Source of the DNA: Clostridiales bacterium
Lineage (GTDB): Bacteria; Bacillota; Clostridia; Oscillospirales; Acutalibacteraceae
DNA: 64,000 nt
Reading direction: 5' to 3'
Assembly: GCA_024690965.1 (NCBI GenBank)
Contig: JAILOG010000016.1
Coordinates: 140,410-204,409 of the forward strand
The notes beneath the pieces are model-generated. The model worked only from the letters and a program-made list of their open reading frames with translations. It was not told the origin of the DNA and searched no databases. Numbering within the stretch: the stretch's first letter is position 1; each line of letters begins with the position of its first letter. Both the position numbers and the translations under genes were made by a program. Shown in pieces: positions 1 through 8,613 of this stretch.

Positions 1-291
1 GACGATATAGACCTGATTGAAGAATCTTTGGAGTTTGCGCGCATGGGTATTTTGCCCGAGGGTATGTACCGTAACAGAAGCTTTGCCGAGGCATATGTAG
101 ACAGCGGGGAAATTGAGCTTGCAAAACAGGATATGCTCTATGATCCGCAAACGTCGGGCGGCTTGCTTATCGCTGTGCATCCCGATGACGCCGACGCGTT
201 GTTTGAGGAGCTTAAAGGTGTTGTTCCCTCGGCTCAAAAAATAGGCACGGTAAAAAAGTACAGCGGCGGCGCACGTATTTATTTGCATTAA
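1..291 (+). CDS. selD: Selenide, water dikinase SelD (3' end only)
   Basis: This is the C-terminal part of SelD, which makes selenophosphate from selenide and ATP. The reading frame is open from base 1, so the start and the N-terminal catalytic Cys/Sec and Lys region lie outside the window. Visible family marks are the MGILPEGMYRNR segment and the very conserved DPQTSGGLL motif near the C terminus. It is followed by a selenium-type LysR regulator, yedE, a TusA/YedF-like gene and molybdenum hydroxylases. That is the context expected when SelD feeds a labile selenium cofactor of molybdenum hydroxylases. Whether selA/selB also exist elsewhere cannot be seen here. Confidence 0.93.
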   Translation, partial: DDIDLIEESLEFARMGILPEGMYRNRSFAEAYVDSGEIELAKQDMLYDPQTSGGLLIAVHPDDADALFEELKGVVPSAQKIGTVKKYSGGARIYLH

Positions 292-328
292 GAAGATTCT
301 TGTATTATATTTTTAGGTAGGTGAAATA

Positions 329-1231
329 ATGTCATCTGTTACGCTTAAACAACTGGAAGCTTTTGTGGCGGTTGCCGAACACGGTAGCTTTTCACGCGCG
401 GCGGAATCGGTATTTTTAAGCCAATCTACGCTGAGCGCGCATGTAAGTGAGCTGTCAAACACATTAGGCAGACAGCTGTTTGTAAGAGAAAACAGGCACT
501 ACTTGCGCTTAACGCCTGAGGGCGAGCGTGTATATCCCATAGCCAAAAGAATACTTTTCGACTGCGGAGAGCTTACAGTCCTTTTTGAGAAAAAGCACAG
601 CGGCAACAGGTTGCTTTTAGGCGCATCTACAGTGCCTTCACAATGTATTTTGCCTTCATATATTGAGATATTTAAAAAAGAAAAACCCGATACCCGATTT
701 GAGATAAGGGGCGGCGACTCGGCGGAGATACACAGGCTTTTAAAAGAGGGCGCGGTGCGTATAGGGTTTGTCGGCGCGGTAATGGAAACAGACGGGTATG
801 CATATATTCCGGTTGCGGATGATAAGCTTGTGCTTATAACACAGAATAATACTCACTTTAAAAAGCTGAAAAAACACGGTGCGCTCGGCAGAAATCTTTT
901 AAATAATCCCATGATAGTGCGTGAGGACGGTTCAGGAACAGACCGAACTCTTGATAACTACTTAAGCGGAATAGGTAATTCTGTAAAGGAGCTTGATATA
1001 GCGGCAAGAGTGAATAATCTTGAAACCCAAAAGCAAATGGTAAAGCGTGGAGTGGGCGTTGCCGTAATGTCTGAGCTTGCAGCAGAACAAGAAGTGATAT
1101 CGGGAGAATTGCTTAAATTTGAGATGGATGAAAAACCTCTTTGCAGAAAAATATACATGGTTTATAAAAATGATATTTCCTTGAGTGATACGGAACAGGC
1201 GTTTGTGTCTCGATTTGTAAAAGAAGATTGA
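329..1231 (+). CDS. LysR-family regulator, selenium-metabolism associated
   Basis: A 300-residue LysR-type regulator. The N-terminal winged helix-turn-helix (about residues 1-60) has the typical LKQLEAFVAVAEHGSFSRAA start and the LSQSTLSAHVSELSNTLG recognition region. The rest is a periplasmic-binding-protein-like effector domain. The ATG follows a GGTAGGTG ribosome site by a short spacer. It sits 37 bases after selD and directly before yedE, as in the LysR regulators known to accompany selenium genes. It probably controls yedE and perhaps selD or the hydroxylases; the effector is unknown. The assignment to the selenium-associated subgroup rests on context plus overall resemblance. Confidence 0.85.
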   Translation: MSSVTLKQLEAFVAVAEHGSFSRAAESVFLSQSTLSAHVSELSNTLGRQLFVRENRHYLRLTPEGERVYPIAKRILFDCGELTVLFEKKHSGNRLLLGASTVPSQCILPSYIEIFKKEKPDTRFEIRGGDSAEIHRLLKEGAVRIGFVGAVMETDGYAYIPVADDKLVLITQNNTHFKKLKKHGALGRNLLNNPMIVREDGSGTDRTLDNYLSGIGNSVKELDIAARVNNLETQKQMVKRGVGVAVMSELAAEQEVISGELLKFEMDEKPLCRKIYMVYKNDISLSDTEQAFVSRFVKED

Positions 1232-1260
1232 GCTATTATCGAAAAAGTCGATAATAGTTT
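1231..1260 (+). terminator. Hairpin after the LysR gene, possible terminator
   Basis: A 9-bp perfect inverted repeat (CTATTATCG at 1233-1241 and CGATAATAG at 1249-1257) begins at the LysR stop codon and is followed by TTTAAATTT. The T-tract is weak, so it could be a terminator or an operator-like palindrome just upstream of the yedE promoter. Confidence 0.45.
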
Positions 1261-1281
1261 AAATTTATCGAAATAATATGT

Positions 1282-1310
1282 TTGACATACACACCGTTGT
1301 ATTTTAGAAT
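1282..1310 (+). promoter_or_regulatory. Sigma-A-type promoter for yedE
   Basis: A perfect -35 TTGACA (1282-1287), a 17-bp spacer and a -10 TAGAAT (1305-1310) lie about 90 bases upstream of the yedE start. The resulting leader of about 80 bases contains an 8-bp inverted repeat (GGGCAATT 1327-1334 with AATTGCCC 1352-1359), which may be a regulatory hairpin. Confidence 0.72.
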
Positions 1311-1398
1311 AAATAACGATGAATGAGGGCAATTATATATGTTAACGGTAAAATTGCCCCGTATCAAATTTTTATTCATATCAAAAGGAGAAGAATTT

Positions 1399-2505
1399 AT
1401 GAGTAAGAAAATCAATCTGTGGGTTCTGATAACCGGTGCTGTAATAGGTATAGCCGCGCTGGTACTTACCGCATTCGGCAACCCCGCAAACATGGGCTTT
1501 TGTATAGCTTGCTTCCTGCGTGACATAGCAGGCGCGACAAAAATGCACACAGCACCCGTTGTTCAGTACATCCGCCCCGAAATTATCGGTCTTGTTTTAG
1601 GCTCAACTATATTGGCCGTTATCAGAGGCGAGTTTAAGCCAAAAGCAGGTTCTTCACCTGCCACACGTTTTATTATCGGCGCATTCGTTATGATAGGCGC
1701 ACTTGTGTTCCTCGGCTGTCCTTTGAGAATGGTTATCCGTATGGGCGGCGGCGACCTCAACGCATTTGTAGGTCTTGTAGGATTTGCGCTCGGTATTTTG
1801 ATAGGAATATTTTTCCTTAAAAAAGGCTTTACATTAAAGAGAAGTTATACTGTCACACTTAGCGAAGGCATGGCGTTGCCCGGCATTATGATAGGCTTGC
1901 TCGTGCTTCTTATCGCAGTTCCCGCAATTTTCACTTTCTCCACAGAGGGTCCCGGCTCAAAGCACGCTCCGCTTGTTTTGTCGCTTTTGGTTGCTCTTGT
2001 TGTAGGAGCGCTTGCGCAAAGATCACGTATTTGCATGGTTGGCGGTATGCGTGACGCTGTTATGTTCAAGGATTTTAATTTGCTTGCAGGCTTTGGTGTA
2101 ATATTCCTCGTTGTACTTATAGGCAACATTATTCTCGGCAACTTTAAGGGATTCTCTACATATCTTCAGCCAATATCACACGCAAGTCAGCTTTGGAACC
2201 TTTTAGGTATGGTTTTAGTTGGCTGGGGCAGCGTGCTGCTTGGCGGATGCCCGTTAAGACAGCTCATACTTGCAGGTGAAGGCAACGGCGACAGCGCAGT
2301 TACAGTACTTGGTATGATAGTAGGCGCGGCTTTCGCGCATAACTTCGGCCTTGCAGGCGGCGCAGCAAGCCTTGCGGAAGACGGAACATATTCCGCAGGC
2401 GGAATAGGCGACGCAGGTAAAATAGCAGTAGCTATCGGCTTTGGCGTATTACTTATAATATCAATAGTAAATACACTTAAACAGAGGGAGGCTAAAAAAG
2501 CATGA
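1399..2505 (+). CDS. yedE: YedE-family putative selenium transporter
   Basis: A 368-residue polytopic membrane protein of the YeeE/YedE family. The cysteine-bearing motifs of the family are visible twice each: FCIACFLRD and RICMVGGMRD, and GCPLRM and GGCPLRQ, which indicates an internally duplicated channel. The start at 1399 was chosen because AAAAGGAGA lies 8 bases upstream; a longer frame from 1339 has no ribosome site. The family moves sulfur compounds such as thiosulfate, and the subgroup next to SelD genes is thought to import a selenium compound. The gene overlaps the following TusA-like gene by ATGA, so the two are almost certainly co-translated. The substrate is inferred from context. 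Confidence 0.88.
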   Translation: MSKKINLWVLITGAVIGIAALVLTAFGNPANMGFCIACFLRDIAGATKMHTAPVVQYIRPEIIGLVLGSTILAVIRGEFKPKAGSSPATRFIIGAFVMIGALVFLGCPLRMVIRMGGGDLNAFVGLVGFALGILIGIFFLKKGFTLKRSYTVTLSEGMALPGIMIGLLVLLIAVPAIFTFSTEGPGSKHAPLVLSLLVALVVGALAQRSRICMVGGMRDAVMFKDFNLLAGFGVIFLVVLIGNIILGNFKGFSTYLQPISHASQLWNLLGMVLVGWGSVLLGGCPLRQLILAGEGNGDSAVTVLGMIVGAAFAHNFGLAGGAASLAEDGTYSAGGIGDAGKIAVAIGFGVLLIISIVNTLKQREAKKA

Positions 2506-2711
2506 TTGACGCAAGAGGATTAAGTTGTCCCATGCCCGTGGTAATGGTGCAGAACGAGGTTAAAAAATCTTCACCAAATGAACTGAAGGTTCAGGTGGAC
2601 AGTATGGTTTGCGTTGAGAACATTACAAGATACGCAAGCTCTCAAAAGTATGACGTTGAGGTAGCAAATAAAGACGGAGAATTTGAGCTTACTCTCAAAA
2701 AGAAGAAATAA
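2502..2711 (+). CDS. TusA/YedF-like sulfur- or selenium-carrier protein
   Basis: A 69-residue single-domain TusA-fold protein. The LSCPMPVVMVQNEVK segment holds the family's CPxP motif, whose cysteine carries persulfide or, in the YedF context, possibly selenium. Typical selenium-linked YedF proteins are roughly 190 residues with an extra C-terminal DsrE-like domain; here only the TusA part is present, ending in a lysine run. It overlaps yedE by four bases and ends before a good terminator, so yedE and this gene form a two-gene operon. It probably hands selenium or sulfur from the transporter to cytoplasmic enzymes such as SelD; this is inference. Confidence 0.82.
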   Translation: MIDARGLSCPMPVVMVQNEVKKSSPNELKVQVDSMVCVENITRYASSQKYDVEVANKDGEFELTLKKKK

Positions 2712-2728
2712 TACATAATGAATTTACA

Positions 2729-2771
2729 AGTCCGCAAGTCAGCGTGTGCCGATTTGCGGACTGTTTTTTTT
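2729..2771 (+). terminator. Rho-independent terminator of the yedE operon
   Basis: A 9-bp perfect stem (AGTCCGCAA at 2729-2737 with TTGCGGACT at 2754-2762) is followed directly by G and eight T residues. It lies 18 bases after the TusA-like gene stop. Confidence 0.88.
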
Positions 2772-2818
2772 ACAGACCGTGGTTTTAATAATAGAATAAC
2801 GACGATACGGCTTTATAA

Positions 2819-2847
2819 TTGATTTTTGCTTGTTTGTATGTTATAAT
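2819..2847 (+). promoter_or_regulatory. Sigma-A-type promoter for the fused hydroxylase
   Basis: TTGATT (2819-2824), 17 bases, then a perfect TATAAT (2842-2847), about 72 bases upstream of the chosen start at 2919. The preceding terminator isolates this gene from the yedE operon. Confidence 0.62.
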
Positions 2848-2918
2848 AAACAAAATATTTGTTTACAATTGTTCGGAATTATGATTTTTATAAAAACAAA
2901 CTCGAAGGGGTATGTTGT

Positions 2919-5504
2919 ATGGCTGTATTTTCAGTTAACGGAAAAACCGTTACGGTAGAGAAAAATCAAAAGCTTATCAGATATCTGCGCGACGAGCTTA
3001 AGCTTACAAGCGTAAAGGACGGATGCAGTGAAGGCGCGTGCGGCACCTGCCACGTTCTTGTTGACGGAAAGCTCACAAAAGCTTGCATTTTACAAACAGA
3101 TAAAATGGAAGGAAAATCCGTTGTAACCGTTGAGGGGTTGTCTGATTTTGAAAAAGAAGCATATACATACGCTTTCGGAAAAGCCGGTGCCGTTCAATGC
3201 GGATTTTGTATACCCGGTATGATAATGGCGGCAAAATCGCTCATAGATGTTAATCAAAACCCCACAAGAGACGAAGCCGCGTATGCCATAAGAAACAATA
3301 TATGCCGTTGCACAGGCTATGTTAAAATAATAGACGGCATTTTGCTGGCGGCAAAGGTAATAAGAGAAGGAAAAGTACCATGCGATGAAAAAGACTTTGA
3401 GGTTGGCTCACGTGTTCAGCGAATAGACGTAGCGGAAAAGGTTCAGGGCTATGGCAAATATCCCGATGACGTGTATGTGGACGGTATGTGCTACGGCAGC
3501 GCCGTGCGCAGTGAATATCCGCGCGCCCGTGTGCTTTCGATAGATACAAGCGAAGCTGAAAGCTTACCGGGAGTTGTATGTGTGCTAACAGCGAAAGATA
3601 TTCCGGGAAAGAATTATGTGGGCCACATAAAAAAAGACCAGCCGACATTGATACCGGTAGGCGAGATCACACACTATTTAGGCGATTCCGTTGCTTTGGT
3701 GTGCGCAAAAGACAGAGAAACACTTGAAGCCGCCAAAAAGCTTGTTAAGGTAGAATATGAGGTTCTAGACGCGGTTCATAACCCTGAAGAAGCGGCGCGG
3801 GAAAACGCACCGCTTGTATTTGAAACAGATGAAAACAATGTACAGGCTTATAAGCATGTTTCCAGAGGCAACGCGGAAGAAGCTATAAAAAGCTCAAAGT
3901 TTGTGCTTTCGCATCATTTTGAAACACCGTGGACTGAACACGCTTTTTTGGAGCCGGAGTGCTGTGTTGCGTTACCGCTTGAAAACGGCGGCGTAAAGCT
4001 TTTAACCACAGACCAAAGCGCGCACACCACACTTCATGAGTGCGCACAGATGCTCGGCGTTGACTATGACCATTGCCTTGTTGAAAATCAGCTTGTAGGA
4101 GGCGGATTCGGCGGAAAAGAGGATATGTCCGTCCAGCACCACGCCGCTTTAATTGCTTATGTAGCCAGAGTACCTGTTAAAGTAAAGCTTTCAAGAAGCG
4201 AGTCTATATTGATACATCCGAAACGTCACCCATTTAAAATGGATTTTACAATGGGCTGCGATGAAAACGGAATTATTCAGGGCGTTAAAGCAAGCGTTGT
4301 GTCCGATACAGGCGCCTTTGCGTCGCTCGGCGGTCCCGTTTTGGAGCGTGCGTGTACTCACGCGGCAGGTCCGTACGCATATGAGAATTTTGAAATAGAG
4401 GGACGGGCATATTATACAAACAATCCCCCTGCCGGCGCATTCAGAGGTTTCGGCGTTACACAGACGTGCTTCGCCACAGAGTCTCTTTTGAACGAAATGG
4501 CTGATTTGGTGGGAATTTCACCTTGGGAGATAAGATACAGAAACGCCATCCGTCCCGGCGGAGTACTTCCTAACGGTCAAATAGTCGGCGCAGAAACAGG
4601 CTTGGTAGAAACATTGGAGGCTGTAAAGCCTTACTATGATGAAGCAATAAAGAACGGCGAGCCCGTAGGTATTGCGTGCGCCATGAAAAACGCGGGCGTA
4701 GGCGTTGGTCTCCCCGACTGGGGCAGAGCGAAACTTATTATTGAAGATGACGCAAAAGTACACATTTATTCGGGCGCATCTTGTATCGGACAAGGTCTCG
4801 GCACGGTGCTTACACAAATGGTAGTAACAAACGCGGGTTTGACTCCCGATGATATAGTATATGAAAGAAGCAACACATGGATTGCTCCCGATTCGGGCGA
4901 TACATCGGGTTCACGCCAAACACTTGTAACAGGTGAAGCTTGCAGAAGAGCCTGTGAAAAGCTTGTAGAGGCGCTTAAGGGTAAGACCTTAAAAGATTTA
5001 ATCGGGCAAGAGTTCTACGGGGAGTATCTCGCAAAAACCGATCCCCTCGGCGCGGACGTTCCAAACCCGGTATCCCACGTTGCGTACGGCTACGCGACAC
5101 AAATGTGTGTTTTAGACAAAGAAACAGGCAGAATAAAGAAATTTGTCGCTGCTCACGATGTGGGCAAGGCGGTAAATCCTCTATCCTGCGAGGGACAGAT
5201 AGAAGGCGGCGTTGTAATGTCTATGGGTTTTGCCCTTACAGAGAAGTATCCTATAGATGACAACTGCAAGCCGACCGCGAAATACGGTACGCTGGGGCTT
5301 TTTAAAGCAAATCAGATACCGCCGGAGATAAAGGCGATAGTAGTAGAAAAGCCCGGTCTTAACCTTGCGAACGGCGCAATTGGCATAGGAGAGATAACAT
5401 CAATACCTACTGCTCCCGCCATCGCGGACGCTTATTTCAGATTAGACGGAGAACGGCGTTTCTCACTTCCGCTTGATAATACGCCGTATTCCAAGAAAAA
5501 ATAA
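2919..5504 (+). CDS. Selenium-dependent xanthine dehydrogenase-type hydroxylase, fused FeS and Mo subunits
   Basis: An 861-residue molybdenum hydroxylase. Residues 1-80 are a plant-type [2Fe-2S] domain (C36, C41, C44, C56). Residues about 88-140 are the second [2Fe-2S] domain (C94, C97, C129, C131). The rest is the molybdopterin-binding hydroxylase body with VGGGFGGKED, the AFRGFG arginine motif and a C-terminal GIGEITSIPTAPA motif carrying the likely catalytic glutamate. The start at 2919 has GAAGGGG 8 bases upstream; the longer frame from a TTG at 2859 does not. Length and architecture match the selenium-dependent xanthine dehydrogenase family that co-occurs with orphan SelD. No FAD domain is fused, so electrons must leave through a partner. 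The substrate is probably a purine or another N-heterocycle. Confidence 0.88.
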   Translation: MAVFSVNGKTVTVEKNQKLIRYLRDELKLTSVKDGCSEGACGTCHVLVDGKLTKACILQTDKMEGKSVVTVEGLSDFEKEAYTYAFGKAGAVQCGFCIPGMIMAAKSLIDVNQNPTRDEAAYAIRNNICRCTGYVKIIDGILLAAKVIREGKVPCDEKDFEVGSRVQRIDVAEKVQGYGKYPDDVYVDGMCYGSAVRSEYPRARVLSIDTSEAESLPGVVCVLTAKDIPGKNYVGHIKKDQPTLIPVGEITHYLGDSVALVCAKDRETLEAAKKLVKVEYEVLDAVHNPEEAARENAPLVFETDENNVQAYKHVSRGNAEEAIKSSKFVLSHHFETPWTEHAFLEPECCVALPLENGGVKLLTTDQSAHTTLHECAQMLGVDYDHCLVENQLVGGGFGGKEDMSVQHHAALIAYVARVPVKVKLSRSESILIHPKRHPFKMDFTMGCDENGIIQGVKASVVSDTGAFASLGGPVLERACTHAAGPYAYENFEIEGRAYYTNNPPAGAFRGFGVTQTCFATESLLNEMADLVGISPWEIRYRNAIRPGGVLPNGQIVGAETGLVETLEAVKPYYDEAIKNGEPVGIACAMKNAGVGVGLPDWGRAKLIIEDDAKVHIYSGASCIGQGLGTVLTQMVVTNAGLTPDDIVYERSNTWIAPDSGDTSGSRQTLVTGEACRRACEKLVEALKGKTLKDLIGQEFYGEYLAKTDPLGADVPNPVSHVAYGYATQMCVLDKETGRIKKFVAAHDVGKAVNPLSCEGQIEGGVVMSMGFALTEKYPIDDNCKPTAKYGTLGLFKANQIPPEIKAIVVEKPGLNLANGAIGIGEITSIPTAPAIADAYFRLDGERRFSLPLDNTPYSKKK

Positions 5505-5510
5505 AACGCA

Positions 5511-5534
5511 CAACCGACGTTGTTTTGTCGGTTG
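5511..5534 (-). terminator. Hairpin terminator after mocA (minus strand)
   Basis: A perfect 8-bp stem (CAACCGAC 5511-5518 with GTCGGTTG 5527-5534) lies between the convergent hydroxylase and mocA genes. Read on the minus strand it is followed by TGCGTTTTATTTTTTC, which suits termination of mocA; read on the plus strand there is no T-tract. Confidence 0.55.
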
Positions 5535-5558
5535 CGACGTTGTGATAACCATAGTTTA

Positions 5559-6152
5559 TTATTTAACAGCAATATTTTCAATTATCTCGGGGGTATCTAC
5601 ATCTATGAGTTCGGTTTCAGGTACTTCAAATAACAGCAGATTATCCTCGTGCAATTCTATTACAGATCTGCCGCCTCTGTCACCGGACAGACCGCACAAT
5701 TCTTTGTAATATGCTTTTGGAAAAATACAGGGATTGCCGCGCCTTCCATCGCTTGACATGCTTATTATGCAGTTTGGGTTGTCACGGAAAAAATCAAGCA
5801 TTTGAGATACGCTCTCACGTTTAAGCCACGGCTGATCCGATACCTGATATATTATCCCATCGCACTTGCTTCCAAGAGCTTGTGTTCCGAGCTTTACACT
5901 GTGGCTCAGCCCCAGTTCGGGGTGTTCGTTTGTTATATATTTAAAGCCAAATTTTTCCGCAAGCTTCGCAATGCTTTCATACTGCGTGACTACAACGACA
6001 TAAGAAAGCTTTTCTTTGGGAATAGCTTCAAGGGCGTGTTCTATCATTGATTTACCGTCTATTTTGGCTAAAAGCTTATTCTCTCCGAAACGGACGGAAT
6101 TACCCGCGGCAAGGACTACACAGCCTACCTTGATGTTGTTGTGAAAAATCAT
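5559..6152 (-). CDS. mocA: MocA/YgfJ-family molybdopterin nucleotidyltransferase
   Basis: A 197-residue MobA-like NTP transferase. The N-terminal VVLAAGNSVRFGENKLLA is the nucleotide-binding signature (LAAGxSxRFGxxK), followed by an SDQPW metal/nucleotide site and the GRRGNPCIF segment. Members next to xanthine dehydrogenases attach CMP to molybdopterin to give the MCD cofactor used by this enzyme class, or are annotated as hydroxylase accessory protein of the YgfJ type. The start has AAGGA 9 bases upstream. It lies between the two hydroxylase units but on the opposite strand, so it is transcribed separately and probably serves both enzymes. Confidence 0.87.
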   Translation of the reverse strand: MIFHNNIKVGCVVLAAGNSVRFGENKLLAKIDGKSMIEHALEAIPKEKLSYVVVVTQYESIAKLAEKFGFKYITNEHPELGLSHSVKLGTQALGSKCDGIIYQVSDQPWLKRESVSQMLDFFRDNPNCIISMSSDGRRGNPCIFPKAYYKELCGLSGDRGGRSVIELHEDNLLLFEVPETELIDVDTPEIIENIAVK

Positions 6153-6195
6153 CTTATCACATCCTTAATAATCGCAATTCATTTTACTTAAAATT

Positions 6196-6224
6196 TTTAC
6201 CTGTGTCAAGGACAGAACTATAAT
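6196..6224 (+). promoter_or_regulatory. Sigma-A-type promoter for xdhABC
   Basis: TTTACC (6196-6201), 17 bases, TATAAT (6219-6224), about 68 bases upstream of xdhA in the mocA/xdhA divergent gap. Confidence 0.52.
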
Positions 6225-6291
6225 ACAAATATTATAACCGTAAATCAGCGTTTTAATTTATAAAAAATATTTCTTCCGAGGAGGAAACGTT

Positions 6292-8610
6292 ATGAACAAA
6301 GTAGGACAAAGCGAAGTAAGAGTAGACGGATACGACAAAGCCACCGGCAGGACGAAGTATTACGAAGACCGTATGCCCGCGGACGCCCTTTATGTCCGCA
6401 TAAAGCACGCCGAAAAGGCTCATGCGATCGTCAAATCTATCGACACGGAAGCTGCTATGAAAATACCGGGAGTAGTAAAGGTGCTTACTTGCTTTGATGT
6501 GCCGGATATACCTTTCCCAACGGCAGGACACCCATGGTCTATGGACCCCGGTCATCAAGACGTAGCGGACAGAAAGCTTTTGAATACCCACGTTCGCTAC
6601 TGGGGCGATGATATCGCCGTTGTTATCGCCGAAAACGAAGTAGCCGCAAATCAAGGCGTCCGTGCTTTGACCGTTGAGTATGAAGAGCTTCCATTTGTTC
6701 TTGACGCTCAAAAGGCAATGGAGGACGGCGCGCCGCTTTTGCATGAGCAATACCCCAATAATATTCTTAAGCATACTTCAAACCGCTTGGGAGATTATCA
6801 GAACGCAATAAAAGAAGAAGGTCTGATAAAGGTAGAAGGCTGGTATGATACGCCAACCGTACAGCACTGCCACATTGAAAATCACGGTTGCTATGCCTAC
6901 GAGGAAAACGGACGTATAGTAGTAGTTGCCTCAACGCAGATACCTCACATTATACGCCGTGTTGTAGGTCAGGCACTTGGCAGACCTTGGGCAGATATTC
7001 AGGTTATTAAACCTTATATCGGCGGCGGCTTCGGCAATAAGCAGGACGCGCTTTATGAGCCGCTTTGCGCGTGGTGCAGCACACAGGTAGGCGGCAGATG
7101 TGTTCGCATAGACTGCGCAAGAGAAGAAACATTTGTTTCTAACCGTGTGCGCCACGCAATACGTTTTCATATTATTTCGTGGTTGAGAAAAGACGGCACA
7201 ATAGCCGCCAGAAAGGTAGAATGTTTCTCAAATCAAGGGGCTTATGCCTCTCACGGACATTCTATTGTCGCAAAGGGAATGGGTTCTTTCCATCAGCATT
7301 ACCCCTGCCCGAATATGGAATGTGACAGCTATACAGTATATACAAACAGACCTGTCGCAGGCGCTATGCGCGGTTACGGTATGCCTCAGGCTTCATTTGC
7401 CGATGAATCAAATATAGATGAATGTGCCCGTGCGGTGGGTATGGAGCCGATGGAATTCAGACGCAAGAATATTATGCCGCAGGGGTATAAGGATAATTTC
7501 TCAGGCAATGTAAACTATTATGATACATACAGAGAATGTATGAAAAAAGGCGCTGAAATTATTGATTATGAGCGTAAATTAAAGGAATACGCAAATGATA
7601 CCGGAAAGATTCGCCGCGGCATAGGTATGGCGACATTCTGGTACAACACAGCTGTTTATCCTATTTCTTTAGAGACATCATCAAACCGTATGCTGTTAAA
7701 CCTTGACGGCACCGTTACAATGCAGTGCGGTGAAACAGAAATAGGTCAGGGCGCGGATACGGCTTACGCTCAAATGACAGCAGAGGCTTTGGGACTTAAA
7801 AGCTATAAAGACGTTCATGTTGTTTCCTGTCAGGATACCGATATAACACCAACAGGACTCGGAGCGTACGCGTCGCGTCAAACGTATGTTGCGGGATTCT
7901 CAATTAAACAGACAGCAGAGCTTCTGAAAGAAAAAATACTAAAATATGCTTGTGAGGTCACCCGTCAGGCGGTTGCCAACATGGATATCGAGGATGGCAA
8001 TATCATAAGAAAAGGCGATAAACAGGTGCTTATGAGCCTTAAAGAATTGGCTATGACAGCGCAGTATAATCCCGTTCACAGCGAGCATATAACTGCCGAA
8101 TCAACATACACAATCAGAAACAATGCCTATTCATTTGGTTGCACCTTTGCTGAGGTAGAAGTAGATATAGAAATGTGCAAAACAAAGCTTGTGAGAATAG
8201 TAAACGTACACGACTGCGGTAACCTTATAAATCCGGCGCTTGCCGAGGCACAGGTACACGGCGGTATGTCAATGGCAATAGGCTACGGTTTAAGCGAACA
8301 GCTTATCTTTGATGAAAAAACCGGCAAACCCCTTAACAACAACCTGCTTGACTATAAGCTTTCAACATTTATGGATCACCCAAACCTTGAAGCGTACTTC
8401 ATTGAAAACCCGGAACCCACTTCCCCATTCGGCACGAAAGCTTTGGGCGAGCCCCCGGCATGCTCGGGAGCTCCGGCTATACGCAACGCGATACTTAATG
8501 CCACAGGCGTTGCCATTAACAAAAACCCGATAAATCCGCACGTTTTGTTTGCGGAGTTCAGCAAAGCAGGACTTATTAACGACCCCTGGACAGAAAAGGA
8601 GGAAAAATAA
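6292..8610 (+). CDS. xdhA: Xanthine dehydrogenase molybdenum-binding subunit XdhA
   Basis: A 772-residue large subunit of a three-part molybdenum hydroxylase, closely resembling E. coli XdhA in length and motifs. It has STQIPHIIRRVVGQALG, the Mo-pterin glycine motif IGGGFGNKQD, AGAMRGYGMPQ with the active-site arginine, ETEIGQGADT, and KALGEPPACSGAPA with the catalytic glutamate near the C terminus. It hydroxylates a purine or related heterocycle at the Mo site, passing electrons to XdhC and XdhB. The ATG follows GAGGAGG by 7 bases. xdhB starts 3 bases after its stop. Given the SelD context the Mo site may carry selenium; this is inferred. Confidence 0.93.
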   Translation: MNKVGQSEVRVDGYDKATGRTKYYEDRMPADALYVRIKHAEKAHAIVKSIDTEAAMKIPGVVKVLTCFDVPDIPFPTAGHPWSMDPGHQDVADRKLLNTHVRYWGDDIAVVIAENEVAANQGVRALTVEYEELPFVLDAQKAMEDGAPLLHEQYPNNILKHTSNRLGDYQNAIKEEGLIKVEGWYDTPTVQHCHIENHGCYAYEENGRIVVVASTQIPHIIRRVVGQALGRPWADIQVIKPYIGGGFGNKQDALYEPLCAWCSTQVGGRCVRIDCAREETFVSNRVRHAIRFHIISWLRKDGTIAARKVECFSNQGAYASHGHSIVAKGMGSFHQHYPCPNMECDSYTVYTNRPVAGAMRGYGMPQASFADESNIDECARAVGMEPMEFRRKNIMPQGYKDNFSGNVNYYDTYRECMKKGAEIIDYERKLKEYANDTGKIRRGIGMATFWYNTAVYPISLETSSNRMLLNLDGTVTMQCGETEIGQGADTAYAQMTAEALGLKSYKDVHVVSCQDTDITPTGLGAYASRQTYVAGFSIKQTAELLKEKILKYACEVTRQAVANMDIEDGNIIRKGDKQVLMSLKELAMTAQYNPVHSEHITAESTYTIRNNAYSFGCTFAEVEVDIEMCKTKLVRIVNVHDCGNLINPALAEAQVHGGMSMAIGYGLSEQLIFDEKTGKPLNNNLLDYKLSTFMDHPNLEAYFIENPEPTSPFGTKALGEPPACSGAPAIRNAILNATGVAINKNPINPHVLFAEFSKAGLINDPWTEKEEK

Positions 8611-8613
8611 GCT

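Noticed and set aside
6253..6774. 173-residue minus-strand open frame within xdhA
   Set aside because: It lies entirely antisense to the well-supported xdhA coding region and has no recognisable domain or ribosome site.
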